Shown: positions 36,767-49,174 of the stretch, one piece after another
Layout: the number at the start of each line of letters is the position of its first letter
Numbering within the stretch: the stretch's first letter is position 1
DNA from: Diphasiastrum complanatum
Taxonomy: Eukaryota; Streptophyta; Lycopodiopsida; Lycopodiales; Lycopodiaceae
DNA length: 64,000 bases
Reading direction: 5' to 3'
Assembly: GCA_029204225.1 (NCBI GenBank)
Contig: CM055102.1
Coordinates: forward strand, 25,894,922 to 25,958,921
Translations under genes and position numbers: made by a program
Notes under the pieces: generated by a model
What the model saw: the letters and a program-made list of their open reading frames with translations, nothing else
Told to the model about the DNA's origin: nothing
Database searches by the model: none

Positions 36767-37587
36767 TGTTGAATTTCACACGTGTGGATTGTCCACTACA
36801 TGTACTTGTGATCTCCTAAGGTGTGTAGATGCACCAAGATCAAGACTAGATTGAGATTCAAGATCTATCTTTGATTCTATGGCAAAAACACACTACTACA
36901 TGCATTCAATCACTTCCAACTCTCACTCACACGTGTGGGAAGTGTTCCAAAAGTATTCTAAGTAAAAACAAGCTGCTCTCCTCGGGTAGAGAGAGAAAAA
37001 CCATCATGAGCTCTCAGGGTAGAAAGAGAAAGCTAGAAATTCAATGACACTCAAAATCCACTCAATCTCAAAATCAATTAGATCCAAAAGGAGGAGTACA
37101 ATGATACTAATAGATTCATGAGCTACCACTATGATTAACTATGATTGGATCACACTTTGCCACCTCTTAATCCTATTGGACCATTGATCCATGCACCTCT
37201 AAATTCTATTGGACTATATTCAAGCACACCTCAATTTTCTATTGGACCTCACAAGGTTCCACCTCTAAATCCTATTGGACCTCTTAAGCTTCATCAAACA
37301 AAAGCATGACACTTGTCTACACTCTAATTGGCACAAGTTTGGCTCTATTTTGGCTCAATATTGGCATTACAAGTGGAAATGGATAATTTGCCATCTATGC
37401 AAAATTTGACCCTATCAACATCCTACACCTAAATGCTTGACTATGAAATTCTATGAGACCCCTATATCAAACATTCTGATTTACTTTACAATTCTCCACA
37501 CGTGGGAACATCCTCCACACATGTGAGATTCACTTACAAACTTCTATCATAAAAAATACCAAGCGAGATTTTTGCCAATTTCTCACA
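36767..37587. repeat. solo LTR, 821 bp, TSD TTTGG
   Basis: Starts TGTTGAATTTCACACGTG and ends AATTTCTCACA. The identical pentamer TTTGG flanks it at 36762-36766 and 37588-37592, and the gypsy sequence continues on both sides as in element B (near 61333). It contains no coding sequence, so it is a solo LTR left by recombination between the LTRs of a nested element. Confidence 0.88.
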
Positions 37588-37592
37588 TTTGG

Positions 37593-38110
37593 TGCGTCAG
37601 GTAAGTCCATTACTACAAAAGTAATGACAAACTGTACTCCAACTATTTTGAAAAGTACGTCTTCAACCATTCCTCTTGGACGGGGACTGTTGCTTGATCA
37701 TCCAGCTTAATGGCAAAAGTGACAGGCTTCAACTTTGTAAGTCCCCATTTTGCGCATATCTTGGTTGAAATCAGGTCAACTCATGAATCTCCATCAATCA
37801 TGGCTGCTTATTTACCAAATTGTCTATGTTGTATTGGCAGGGTGATGTTTTTCTGCTCACTTTCCCAGACTGCTCCCACACTGAGTACTTCGTTCGTTTC
37901 TTCAAACCCAGCACAAAAAAGTAACTTCTGACGGACTTGTGGTTCCATTTGAGTCAATCTTTCTGCTAATACTTCTTTTGCTTTTGGAACCAGATTAAGA
38001 AATTCTCCCAGTGTAATATCCATCTTGCTAGACAAAATATTTACAATCATTTCTGTTTGTGACGCTTCTGGTTCTGTCATCTTGAAGGGTTCTTCATGAT
38101 GATGCAACTA
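37593..38110 (-). pseudogene. gypsy protease region, upstream part
   Basis: FKMTEPEASQTEMIVNIL, GEFLNLVPKAKEVLAERL and SEQKNITLPIQHRQFGK match element B at 61840-61560. The protease active-site stretch near 37750 is disrupted. Confidence 0.85.
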
Positions 38111-38159
38111 TGTCTACTTGTGGCATAGAAGGAGAAGGAACTTCGGCTGTTGCTTTAAC

Positions 38160-39040
38160 GGCTTCTTGGACTTCTTCTTCTTGCAACTGTTTGATCCACT
38201 ATCTCATATCTTGATATCTTTTCTTTTCTGCTTTGAGATTTGGATTTACCCCTGATGCGGTAGGTATATTTCTAGTTGGTGCAGATTTAGCAGATACTAG
38301 ATCACCTAGAACTTCCTTCTATTTCTGAGCTCTAGTAACAACCATCAAATGTACAGTTGGTTCAGATTGAACAATTGGCCTTTTCTTGATCGTAATCATA
38401 TTCACTGGAGCAGTAACTGGAGGTGGTTTGGGTCTTGTAGGACATTCTTAATAACAGTGTCCCTAACCACATTCTCTACAAATGGTATAAATTGTCCTTT
38501 GTTTGGACATCCAGCAATTCTATGGTTCTCTCCACATGCAAAACATCCAAGTGGTGCTCTGGTCCATTGTCTAGATGCTTGTTGTTGCGCGGCAGCATAG
38601 ATAGCATACTGCTTGGAAGGACCACTCTCGTGATCATTGCTATAGTTCCATTGCTCATTAGCACGATAAGGTTATGGTTTCATTAGATTAGCAGGAGGAG
38701 CACTCTGTTCCGTTGGAGCTGGCAGAGCTAGTCGTTATGCAAATCCAAGGGCAAAATTGAAAGGTTTCCCATCAAGACCTTTTGAATAAGTAGGTTCTCG
38801 ATACTGAAGCTTAGCATACCTCTGTTGGATAATCCAAGGATTAAATGATCAAAAGGTCATTTCATGTCCCGTAGAGTTACACAGATGACAAATGGTATTT
38901 GTCATTCGTTGTTTCAATGTCATTCATAGTGTGATTTCCTGCATAAATTGAACACCAGACATTTTTCCGGCTAGGAAAAGTCTTTGCAAACTTTTCAGGT
39001 TCTTTGTTCGCTTTTAACCACTTTGAAATATTGAGTTCAA
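38160..39040 (-). pseudogene. gypsy gag with zinc knuckles (broken)
   Basis: Matches the gag C-terminal half of element B. The knuckle CFACGENHR-type stretch and the CxxC pair near 38900 can be traced in shifting frames only. The gag N-terminus is missing. Confidence 0.75.
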
Positions 39041-40150
<1,110 letters not shown>

Positions 40151-40154
<4 letters not shown>

Positions 40155-40924
40155 ATCCTCTAAGAATCATATTGGCAAAGATATGGTTGAGATCAAGGAG
40201 GAGCTTGATCAAGAGGAGGGGCAAAATCCGAGAGCTTCGACTATTCCAAAGAGAGCCCCAAGAGCAAAGATGGAGCTATCAATGCTCATTTTTGTGGACA
40301 AGGAAAGGCAAGTTGGAGAGGGGGGGTACCTTTTGTACTTCATTTGCTAAGTTTTGTAATGAAGTCACTTTGAATTCTAAAGTATGGAATGAAAGGTGGT
40401 TGTCATATCCACTTACTCTTGAATGTGCTAGAAGTAAGCATGATATTTTCATTCATAAGTTAAAAGATTTTGACTTCATTTTCAAAGAGGCATATTGTGA
40501 CCCTTGTATGAGAGTAAGTGAGTTCAACAAGTATGTAATGCAAATTGCTAGTTGTAAGCGATTGTGGACTAGTAAATTTGGCATAAATAATCTTGGTGAT
40601 CGTTATGTTGACTTGAAAGATTATCATGTTGAGAAGGAGAACAATCAGGTTTTGAGACTTCAAAACAAAGTTCTTGAGAGTCTTGAAGAAAGTCATGGTT
40701 TGGATCCATGTTTTCATCATCAACACCAAGATAGAGTGAGCATGATGAAAGAAAAAGACATCAAGGAGGAACCCGAGGAGGAGCACTTGTCTCAAGGCAA
40801 GAGAGACCTGACAAAGGCCTCATCTTGTGATCCATTCACTCTTGAATTTCCAAGGAATGAAGACCTTCATGGGAAGGATGACAATTTGCAGTTCATTGTT
40901 TTGGTGGATAAATCAAGATGGTGA
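40151..40924 (+). CDS. 257-codon frame of unknown function inside the chimera
   Basis: The frame is open from MNPLRIILAK to LQFIVLVDKSRW. Its first 55 codons overlap a copia-like linker in another frame and may not be translated. From FCNEVTLNSKVWNERW onward the composition is protein-like: NLGDRYVDLKDYHVEKENNQ, a charged helical stretch (KENNQVLRLQNKVLESLEES), and an acidic KEKDIKEEPEEEHL segment. No retroelement domain is recognised. It may be a captured host exon or a lineage-specific accessory frame. No splice boundary was identified. Confidence 0.4.
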
Positions 40925-41251
40925 TATCTCAAGCCTTGGTTGTATGTGCTTCATACAAAAGTTGGATCTTATGGAAAGCTGCTATTTTTCAAGTTTATTT
41001 TGAGGAAGAGACTCTCATTTTGTAGCCGAAGGTGTCCATTCAACAACCTACCAAAGACAAAGCTTGGATCTTGAAGACAACCTTTATGGAGCTCTCACTA
41101 CATTTGACAACTTGGAGCTCAAATAATGTTCTTATTGTAATGAGTGATCATACTCACTACATACATCAAGAACCTGATAATTATGTTGTTTTTATGCATG
41201 TAATTATTATTGATCCAGGATAGTTTCATCAAGCTAAAATGTGAGGAGGAG

Positions 41252-41940
41252 TGTTAAAATTTCACAATATTGGCTTGACCAATTTTGGTCATATTGCTTG
41301 TAAATCGTGTGATGGTCATGTTGTGGTTTGTCACATGTGCCAAATAGCATAGGATATTCTTTGGAAGTCTTATTCCTAACCTAGCATAGGAGTGGCACCT
41401 TTGGAATGATACCAAAGAGTGCTTAGATAGGGTAGAGAGAAAATAGGACCCAAAAATAGCATGTTTTTCATTGCTTTGGGATCTCGAGATCTAGACCCCT
41501 AATTAGGGCGGGTCAAATGGATATTTAGGTTAGATGTTAGGGTTAGGTTATGATGAATGCATAGAATCCCTAATATGCTCAGATCCGAGCTCTACATGTA
41601 TAAATATGTGATGGGATTTCCATCCAATTATGAGCAAAATCGAGATTTTCCTTCTTGACTAGTTTGAGTCTATTATTTAATTGATGAATGCTATTGGCAT
41701 ATGATTTTTTATGATCATTGAATGATATTGGAGTTGTAGGTACAATACACAGACAACAGCAGGCTGTACATTCACACATGTGAAGAGTTTTGGAGCTAAT
41801 TCATGGAGTTCAAGCCAAGATACGCTAGGAATCAATACATTGATTTGTAATCTAGCTTCTAGATCTTGTTTGGATCTTAAGTAGGTGCTTTCTCCATCAT
41901 TTCTAGGATCAAATGGGTTTATTTTGCTGCATTTTTCACA
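41252..41940 (+). repeat. probable 3' LTR, 689 bp
   Basis: Starts TGTTAAAATTTCACA directly after the purine tract GTGAGGAGGAG and ends GCTGCATTTTTCACA. TATAAATA occurs at about 41599-41606. No partner LTR or target duplication is visible. Confidence 0.65.
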
Positions 41941-42429
41941 CATGTTGGAACCCCCACTTCTTGTTGTAGTGAATAAGGTCGATACAATCTTGGGTAAAGA
42001 GTGGTTTAAAAAAAATTATGTTACTCATAGGTTGTTATTCTTGCACAATGGCTCGTTAGTTGAACTTATAGGTGTTGTTAATATTCCAAATACTCCTTTT
42101 GTACCTGCCTTATGTGAGATGCATTAGCTCACAAGTTTTGGCAGTTTTTTAGTTGAGTATAATGCATTAGCTCAAGACAAACCCAAATCGTCATTACATG
42201 CATAGCTGTCTCTTTAGACCATTGATTATTTTAGTTAGGGTGTTCATAGCGATGACATTGGTCCAATAAGAACCTTCAATAGTGACTAATTATTCCAGCA
42301 AGTTAGAAAACTAATCTCAAGAATAATAGGATTCAAATCAAAGATGGATATGATAGAGAGGTATTCAAGCAACAAATCCAACAACAAATGAGAGTTCGAT
42401 CAATGGAACAACATATATGTACATGATTA
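41941..42429. other. no gene recognised
   Basis: A short open frame (41885-42127) crosses the LTR end and shows no motif. The rest is AT-rich. Confidence 0.5.
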
Positions 42430-42725
42430 CAAAAAATAAAATTACCATTGAAAAATTTAATGGTGATGCCAAATTTGTTGACATAGAAAGATGGTTGGAT
42501 AATTGGATTATTAATTCATGAAATGCCTGATCTAGCTAAGATCATTTATGCAACCATTTACTTTAAAGTGGCAAATTATAAGTGGTGAAAAACAAGAAAG
42601 GATGGTTTGCCATTAGAGCCACTTGGTGGAATATGGATTGAAAGAACAAAATGGGAATTCAAGAATGCTTACATAGATATTTTCAAAGTCTATTTCAAGA
42701 TGAGAACTTCAAACAATAGGCATAA
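42430..42725 (+). pseudogene. retrotransposon gag relic
   Basis: ITIEKFNGDAKFVDIERWLD and, after frame changes, a WW and W.....F...F.VYF pattern (IFKVYFK) recall the gypsy-type gag core. Heavily decayed. Confidence 0.45.
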
Positions 42726-43189
42726 ATACGCCAAAAGGGTTCAATTTAGATTACAATGTCATGCCAAAAAATGTGTATGAACCCTCGTTGATCCATCGCT
42801 GGACAACGGATTCATACCATCACATTTATCACCTATAAAGCTTGATAACCTTCATAAGTAGAAAAGAGATGAAAGCAAAGACATGAAACGAGCAGACCCA
42901 CATACCGTAGAGCAGAAGCAGATGACTTCAAGCCAGGGAGGGCGCCATCTCTATCATGAGCATAACTTCCAACCTTCTTCTCACCATATAGTAGAAAAAA
43001 ACTCATTCAAGAACATGCTACATATAGTGGTTTCGTAGGAAGTATCGTGGAAGCTCCCTTTTAGCCAAAATTGGTGGGAAATTTTTTTTTTGAAAAGTAT
43101 TAAATATGGTTGCGTTGGCAACAAAGTTTAGGACCATCAAATCACATATGTTTATTTATAGCATGATCAAGGGTGGTAAGTTTTGATAA

Positions 43190-43192
<3 letters not shown>
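42726..43192. other. no gene seen
   Basis: No coding signal. Leads into the microsatellite cluster. Confidence 0.55.

Positions 43193-43285
<93 letters not shown>
43193..43285. repeat. (GA)n microsatellite, about 93 bp
   Basis: Perfect GA repeat, followed at once by the tandem repeat at 43286. Confidence 0.97.
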
Positions 43286-43288
<3 letters not shown>

Positions 43289-43414
43289 CCATACCTCTCT
43301 TATACACGTGTCACTTGGGCTTGAAGACAAACAATGCATGGCCAGATGTGGGCCATACCCTCTGCTGGACACGTGTCAGTATGGCTTCAACAATAACAAC
43401 GCATGGCCACATGT
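43286..43414. repeat. 64-bp tandem repeat with ACACGTGTCA core
   Basis: Two units start GGGCCATACC at 43286 and 43350. Each carries ACACGTGTCA and a GCATGGCCA(G/C)ATGT end. A third ACACGTGTC occurs at about 43438. ACGTGTC is the core of plant abscisic-acid response elements, but no gene follows closely. Confidence 0.8.
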
Positions 43415-43560
43415 CAGATTGGCTAACAAAAAATGTACACACGTGTCGCGCAACATGTGTTCAAACATGCTGATGTGGTGAGACAGATGTTGTGCACATA
43501 CTGGCCGGTGGTGTGTATACCGTCTCCATGTTGAGCGCGAATTGGTCGACTAAACTTTTT

Positions 43561-43595
43561 TCAAAATAGTGGAAACATATTTGACCTCACTGTTA

Positions 43596-43678
<83 letters not shown>

Positions 43679-43742
43679 TTGGCCCAAATGATGAATATAC
43701 AGTATATATATTGACCTCACTATTAATGTCATTCATAATGAC

Positions 43743-43834
<92 letters not shown>

Positions 43835-43900
43835 CACTTGGCCCAAATGATGGATATACAGTATATATAATGACCTCAATGTTAATGTCACTCATAATCA
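43561..43900. repeat. tandem dimer of a repeat with a (CT)n core
   Basis: Unit: TTGACCTCACTRTTAATGTC, optional ATTCATAATGACATAAT, (CT)30-43, then TTGGCCCAAATGATGRATAT and ACAGTATATATA. Two units in a row (CT tracts about 43600-43674 and 43747-43832) followed by a third partial start. A reverse-oriented copy lies at 52765-52860. Confidence 0.85.
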
Positions 43901-46260
43901 ATCGTGTTCACATTCTCCAACACAGTTTTCCATGAACCACGACTCATCATCTTATCAAATCCATCCATCCTATATATATAATATATAAGTCATAATCTTC
44001 TCCACATCCAAACTTTTTGCTTTTTCACCTAACAACTCCTCCTTGATATAGTCTTAATAACGTGTTGTAAGATCATCACCCATGGTAAATATTCCCTTAA
44101 CCTCGCAGTCAAACAATCTCAAGCTATCTATTTAAAAAGTAGGAAATAGTTGTTGGGAAACAAGTTATGATTCTTAGGGTTTCCGTGCTCATGGGGGAAT
44201 ATGGATGAAATCCTCAAAAGCATGCGGTGGAGAAATAGTGATCATAGAGATGGGTTTGATGTTGTCGAGGGAGAATTTATGGCATAGCTTGGGGCCTCAA
44301 ATAGCAAGTAAGTGACAAAGGGAGCAAACAACCACAAAAATGCATCTAAGAGGAAAAGGTGAGGAGATAACACAAGTGAAGGAGATTATAGAAAGAGGAT
44401 ATTGTGGTAATGGGCAATAATTATTGAAAGTGAGTTAGCACTCATGCATAGGAATCATCTTACAACAAAAGAAGAAGTCTCAATTAAGATTGTCAAAAGC
44501 TTTGTTCACAAAAAAGCATATAATGATTGCATGGTTTTCAGTGTGGAGGGAGTGTTTAATCAATGTTTGTATGTTCAAAATGGAATCAAATATGGAACAC
44601 GCGTAGGATATAATAACATTAATAAGGAGATCATCTTGCATAATGAAGGAGGAAAGACATGATTTTGCAGGAAGTGTTCAAAAATTCTGACAAGCTTCAA
44701 TTCTTTCATTGTCTACCTATTAAGGTTTTCGCTATGAACTTGCATTAGGTCCTCTACGAGTACAATAATTGTTTACTGATTCCCTGCTCTAGAGAATCAA
44801 TTGGCTGATTCTTTACTTCTTCTTTGGTTTCAACCAGGCTTCTTGGGCGTTTTCTTGGATGTGAATGTTCTTGTTTTTTGGCCCAAATCAGGTAGAAAGA
44901 ACTGATAAACGTTATAGTATATGTCCTGCCTGTCAGAGGACAACTCAGGGGCATCTCTCTTGAACTGAAATCACATGCTTCAAACCAAACATGCAGATCA
45001 TGCATTCAACCAAGAAATTAGCGTGTAGAGTAGTTCAATAGCCATGAAATCCTTCTTTAATGCTGCAAAAACAGAATGAATCAGATCCTTGCAATCTAGA
45101 ACTAAGCTACCACACATTTCACAAAACAAGAAACAAGAAACTAAAGACTAAACAACATTTTGACAGTCCAAGGATCAAGAAACACTCATTTCTTGATTCT
45201 TGGACAGCCCAAGAACATCAAGAACTGGATTGTAAGAGAGTATGCAAGATTTACACCACAAATCCAGCCTATTTAGTTTACCTAAATGCTGGAACCTACA
45301 TTAATCCACAAGAAAACAAGAAATATAATCCACCACTAAGATCCACAACCACACACAAAGGAAATGGAAGGGCAAGATAATTAATGCATCACTCAAGAAA
45401 CAAGAATGATTAAGGAGCTCAAGAATGCATCAAAACTCATGGAAGATCTTCTTATTTCAGCATGGAGTAGATACATTTACAAAAAGCTTCCCTTCTACAA
45501 AGGGGGAGTCTCTTAAATAAGCAAGAGAGCTCCTTAGGTGGCATCCTAGTGGCATTTCCACATTACACAAATTACAAGTGGAATTATGCTCTCCACTAGA
45601 GATCACCATCAAAAGGTGGCTCACTCCACTTTCTTTAAGAGGGTCTACTTGCATTTATTACATTAGCCTAGAAATACTAGTTCGTGCATGGTCATTTTAA
45701 CTTTCGGGATTCACCATGAGGCTTACACAGTTATTGCTTGTCATTCTTAACTAGTACTTCTCGACTCTCATACTTGGCTCTCAGTCTTCGTTCATCTCGT
45801 CTTCTCAGAGACCTCCTCGGTCTAAGGTGAGAGGTGCTCGTGGGTAGCTCTGGCCAAGTATCTTGGGGATTTATCAAAATCAGCCAACAATAATGAGTTG
45901 TTACACGCTCTAGAAACTCATAATGAGAGACTACATGTCATCTATGATTGTGTGACAAGTCGCGTTATGAGATGCACTACATGCTTTACCCTTATGCCTA
46001 ACAACTTTGCCTCATGATCTCTACTAATGGCACACTCCCATTATCCTTTATCTGGCTCGTTCTATTGTGATTCCTCATTTGATAATGTCTCGACATTTAT
46101 TATTTTGCCTGGCGATCGTTCAATATTGAATTTATCTTTCTGTTTCACATTTTCATCACTCTTGTCATCTTCAAATGTCAAATAAATAACAATGAAATTT
46201 CCCTTATCACAACTATGTCTAGGTTTTTCATTTATGTTTACAAGTGAAGCATAAGGCCAA
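43901..46260. other. no gene recognised
   Basis: Small open frames (44444-44662 on plus, 46283-46062 on minus) show no family motif. The minus frame (CDKGNFIVIYLTFEDDKSDE) looks protein-like but short. 45060-45380 is A/C-rich without coding support. Confidence 0.45.
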
Positions 46261-47675
46261 TTGACAAAGATAGTCAATGTCAAATTTAGATTTGATGAGC
46301 TTAACTTTGGGCCTCACTTCCATCGTAACAACTTGCTTCTTGTTGGTATTCTTTTCGTTGTACGGAAGCTTGCCCTAGAGAGGCTTAACAGTCCTGACTT
46401 CAGCCCCTTTCCTAATGATCAAGAAAACTCTGTTACAGAAACTATCACTTATGTCATGGAAAAGCTAACTGGATTTTTACCCAACATCTTCGTGGGGAAC
46501 GACTCTTTGCCATATCTACTATGTACGTACAAAGCCCACAAGGAATCTTTTAGATGGAATACCAATGTGCATGACTGTTGCTTTACCAAACTCGCAAAAT
46601 TCCTAACAGGAGCTCTTGGTATGCTGTCACCATTCCTTAAGGAAGGTGCAGGCCTTAAGGCAAAAACATACAAGGGTATCCTAAATGTGGATACATGCTT
46701 ATTTTGGCAGTGCGAGTCCTCGATCGATTTTTATGTCAATCTACCATCAAAGATTACCAATGTATGGGTTGTAGATAACTCTAAGTGCTATGAAAACATA
46801 TCTTTAGATGGCACTGATGGGCTGAAAACTATCATGAATAAATCCATTACATATGCATTCAAACATTCTAATAAGATGTTTATGAGTTTCAAGTGGGAAC
46901 AAGAAAGGGACGCCTTTAAATGGTCATGGGAAAATAAAAAGTCAGAAGGGTGGTACAATATCGATAAAAATCTCTTATGCTTGTGGAATGCCTTCCTAAT
47001 AGACAATTGTATTGTCAGGTTAGGAAACAAGACCTAGAGACAGATTCGTGGTATACCGATGGGTTTTTCATGCTCACCTACTTGGTGTAACTGGTATCTT
47101 GCGTTCTTTGAAGCTCAATTTATTAAGACACTAGCCAAGTTAGGTCTTAGAAAAGATACTCGTTTAGATATATTGATGACATTTGCTTCATTAATAATCC
47201 CAATATTGATGCGTTTATGGACAAAAATCAGATTAGAATACCAGATAGCACTTTCTGGATTTATCCTCTAGAATTTCTTGATATTGAAAAAAAGTCTTGT
47301 GAAGCAAACACCACTAGTTTTTTGAACATTTTGATTACTTTTAATCTTGACACCGATGTTTATCAGCTTTCAAAGTTTGATAAAAGAAGAGACTTACCTT
47401 TTCAATACATACAATATGTACATCTGGCTTCCAATAGGCCAGTCTACAACTCGTACAAAGTAATTATCTCCCAGGTTATTTCTGCTGTGTATTGTTGCAA
47501 CGATCACGATACGTTTATAAAAGAGGTAGCAATCTTGCTAGACGCTTTTCAGAAAAATGGTTTTATGAGGGGAAAGCTTTGCCTTATCATTAACAAACTG
47601 CTTTTGACTAGTACTTTTTCAGGTTTTTCCTATGATCTACCACAGTTTATTAAAGCTTTGAGCGTGGGTAGTTAG
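46261..47675 (+). pseudogene. Penelope-like/unclassified reverse transcriptase, one stop and one frameshift
   Basis: About 470 codons in three segments (46261-47037, 47038-about 47160, about 47163-47675). In order: LPYLLCTYKAHKESFRW (fingers), VVDNSKCYENISL (motif A with catalytic Asp), YNIDKNLLCLWNAFLIDNC, RQIRGIPMGFSCSPTWCNWY (motif B), FRYIDDICFIN (motif C), WIYPLEFLDIEK, TSFLNILI, then a thumb-like FDKRRDLPFQYIQYVHLASN and YKVIISQVISAVYCCND. GIPMG with an R/K-Y-x-D-D box and FDKR thumb are features of Penelope-like and related LTR-lacking reverse transcriptases, not of copia (YVDD, GLKQ) or gypsy (FGLCNAP). A TAG at 47035-47037 and a shift near 47160 inactivate it. No GIY-YIG endonuclease was seen. 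The start is uncertain: homology may begin further 5'. Confidence 0.72.
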
Positions 47676-47711
47676 CTATCCCTTACGGGGAGCTAACTGC
47701 CCCCTAAGGGA
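47670..47711 (+). other. interleaved inverted repeats at the end of the reverse transcriptase element
   Basis: AGTTAGCT (47670-47677) pairs with AGCTAACT (47691-47698), and ATCCCTTACGGGG (47678-47690) pairs with CCCCCTAAGGGA(T) (47700-47711) with one mismatch. The arms alternate, so both stems together make an H-type pseudoknot, or they are alternative hairpins. The first arm overlaps the stop of the reverse transcriptase. The final T now lies across the copia insertion, at 52062. Confidence 0.75.
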
Positions 47712-48361
47712 TGTGAAAGATTCAACTAGTTTCATCACATTTTGCAATATTTCCATATTTGGCATATTGAGGCCAAAACTTGTTTTAGACTTAGAGGTTG
47801 ACTTTTCAAAGTTCATTAGTCTAAATTTCATTTGAATAAACACTTTTTGAAAGTGTGGGAAAGATAGAATGCGAGTTTGAGTAGATTCAATTTGAATAAG
47901 TTGGGTACATTGAATCTAGACCCAAAATTGGTAGGGTTAGCATTTTGGTGAGAAAGCCAAGTGGCCAAATAGGGTTTGGACCTGCTATAAAAGGATGTAA
48001 CTCTTGGAGAGAGTCATCTTCTCTCTTCTCTATCTCATTTCATACTTATACATGGTTCTCTTGGGTTCTACTATCCATTGGTGCACTATCTTGGTGATTG
48101 CTTGCAATTCTATGTGTAGAATGATCTATATTTGCTATTTTTGGATCCTCACGTGTGAAATACAGTAGCTTGCTGGTTTTGTACGGAAAGCAACAGTACA
48201 TAATCATTTCATTCAAGTTTGATCAAGTTCTATTAGTGTTTGCATCTCAAATTGTGTGTAGATGCTGATTTTTTTACATTGGTGAAATTGGTAGTGTATT
48301 TCTCTTTCTAACCAAAGATCATTCAAGTAGATTGGATCTTAAGGATCTGAAATCTTTCACA
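47712..48361 (+). repeat. 5' LTR, 650 bp
   Basis: TGTGAAAGATTCAAC to AAATCTTTCACA, with TATAAAA at 47986-47992 and an ACGTGTGAAA string near its end. Closely similar to the LTRs at 25334 and 28097. Confidence 0.95.
47986..47992 (+). promoter_or_regulatory. LTR TATA box
   Basis: TATAAAA in GC-poor context, conserved in all four LTRs of this family (25606, 28367, 47986, 51681). Confidence 0.65.
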
Positions 48362-48373
48362 AGGGATCAGAGC
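48362..48373 (+). promoter_or_regulatory. primer binding site, tRNA-Met (variant)
   Basis: AGGGATCAGAGC directly after the LTR matches ten of twelve bases of TGGTATCAGAGC. Confidence 0.75.
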
Positions 48374-48961
48374 TTGTGTTTCAGGTTATGAAGGAGGAAA
48401 TCAGATCTATCAATGATTTGGTGAAGATATCAAGTCTAGAGCATGCTAGAGAGGATTCTACACCAAAATCGGATTTTTTGCTTTTGTAGATTGGATCTTT
48501 TGTAGATCAAAACACTAAATAGGTCAATATACTTGTTCAATTATGTTTTTTGAATTCACATGATGGATTTGGCCGATTTTTGGATCATTGATTCAGCCTA
48601 AGTGATGGCTTATAGATTGCATATCAAATTTTCAGCATTTGCATGTAGATTTGGAATAGTCAATTTTTTGTGATTTTGTCAAAACCCTAATTTTTATTGG
48701 ATCTCTAGATAGTGAGGTTGCTGGACTTCATTTGAGTGTGTTTCAATCTTAGGAAGTGGCAAAAGTCATTAGATTGAGGATAGATCATATGTTGATCAAG
48801 ATTCCATGATTCTATGTGTTGATTTGCTTGGATAAGTGCTAGAAGAGAATTTGTGAGATAGTTTCAAATCTTGGTGATTTCTTTTAAAAGCATTTGTTGT
48901 TGTTCAAAGGAGTGCTTTGTGCATTGAAACAGGTTGAAAGAGAAGATCAGGTCATTGCTAC
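48374..48961 (+). other. copia 5' leader
   Basis: Noncoding leader between the primer site and the gag ATG at 48962; the packaging signal would be expected here. Confidence 0.7.
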
Positions 48962-49174
48962 ATGGCAACCTCAATTGGAGTCATGTTGGAAGCCAATGAT
49001 AGGCTTACCTCAAGTAACTATTCATTATGGAAAGTGAGGATGGAGTCACTTCTTGAGATGAATGATGTTTTGGATATTGTTGTAGGTTTGGAGAAGAGAC
49101 CAGCAATACAACAAGATCAATTGAGGTATGACAAGAGGGCCAAGAAGGCTTCACACATGATAAAACATATCTAA
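48962..49174 (+). pseudogene. copia gag N-terminus, cut by deletion
   Basis: MATSIGVMLEANDRLTSSNY SLW is the copia gag start, continuing to KASHMIKHI. Sequence then jumps to integrase at ATATCTAACAAGTTCAAGG. The frame stops a few bases past the junction. Confidence 0.9.

Larger units (their letters stand above)
34200..39040 (-). mobile_element. Ty3/gypsy element A, broken and interrupted
   Basis: Read right to left, gag with zinc knuckles (39040-38160), protease region (38110-36396), end of RNase H, integrase and its tail (35840-34240) follow in gypsy order and match element B at 57870-63560. Reverse transcriptase is missing, replaced by about 550 unrelated bases at 35849-36395. A solo LTR sits in the protease region (36767-37587). 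Many stops and frameshifts. Same family as element B, but older. Confidence 0.88.

Noticed and set aside
43561-43900. CRISPR-like array
   Set aside because: Repeats are dinucleotide tracts with two flanking units in a plant genome; no spacers.
43173-43901. Arg-Glu repeat proteins on both strands
   Set aside because: Dinucleotide repeats read open in several frames; no independent coding evidence.
46261-47675. Telomerase or a group II intron maturase
   Set aside because: The GIPMG and FDKR motifs and lack of telomerase RNA-binding or maturase X domains argue against both, though only a phylogeny can settle it.
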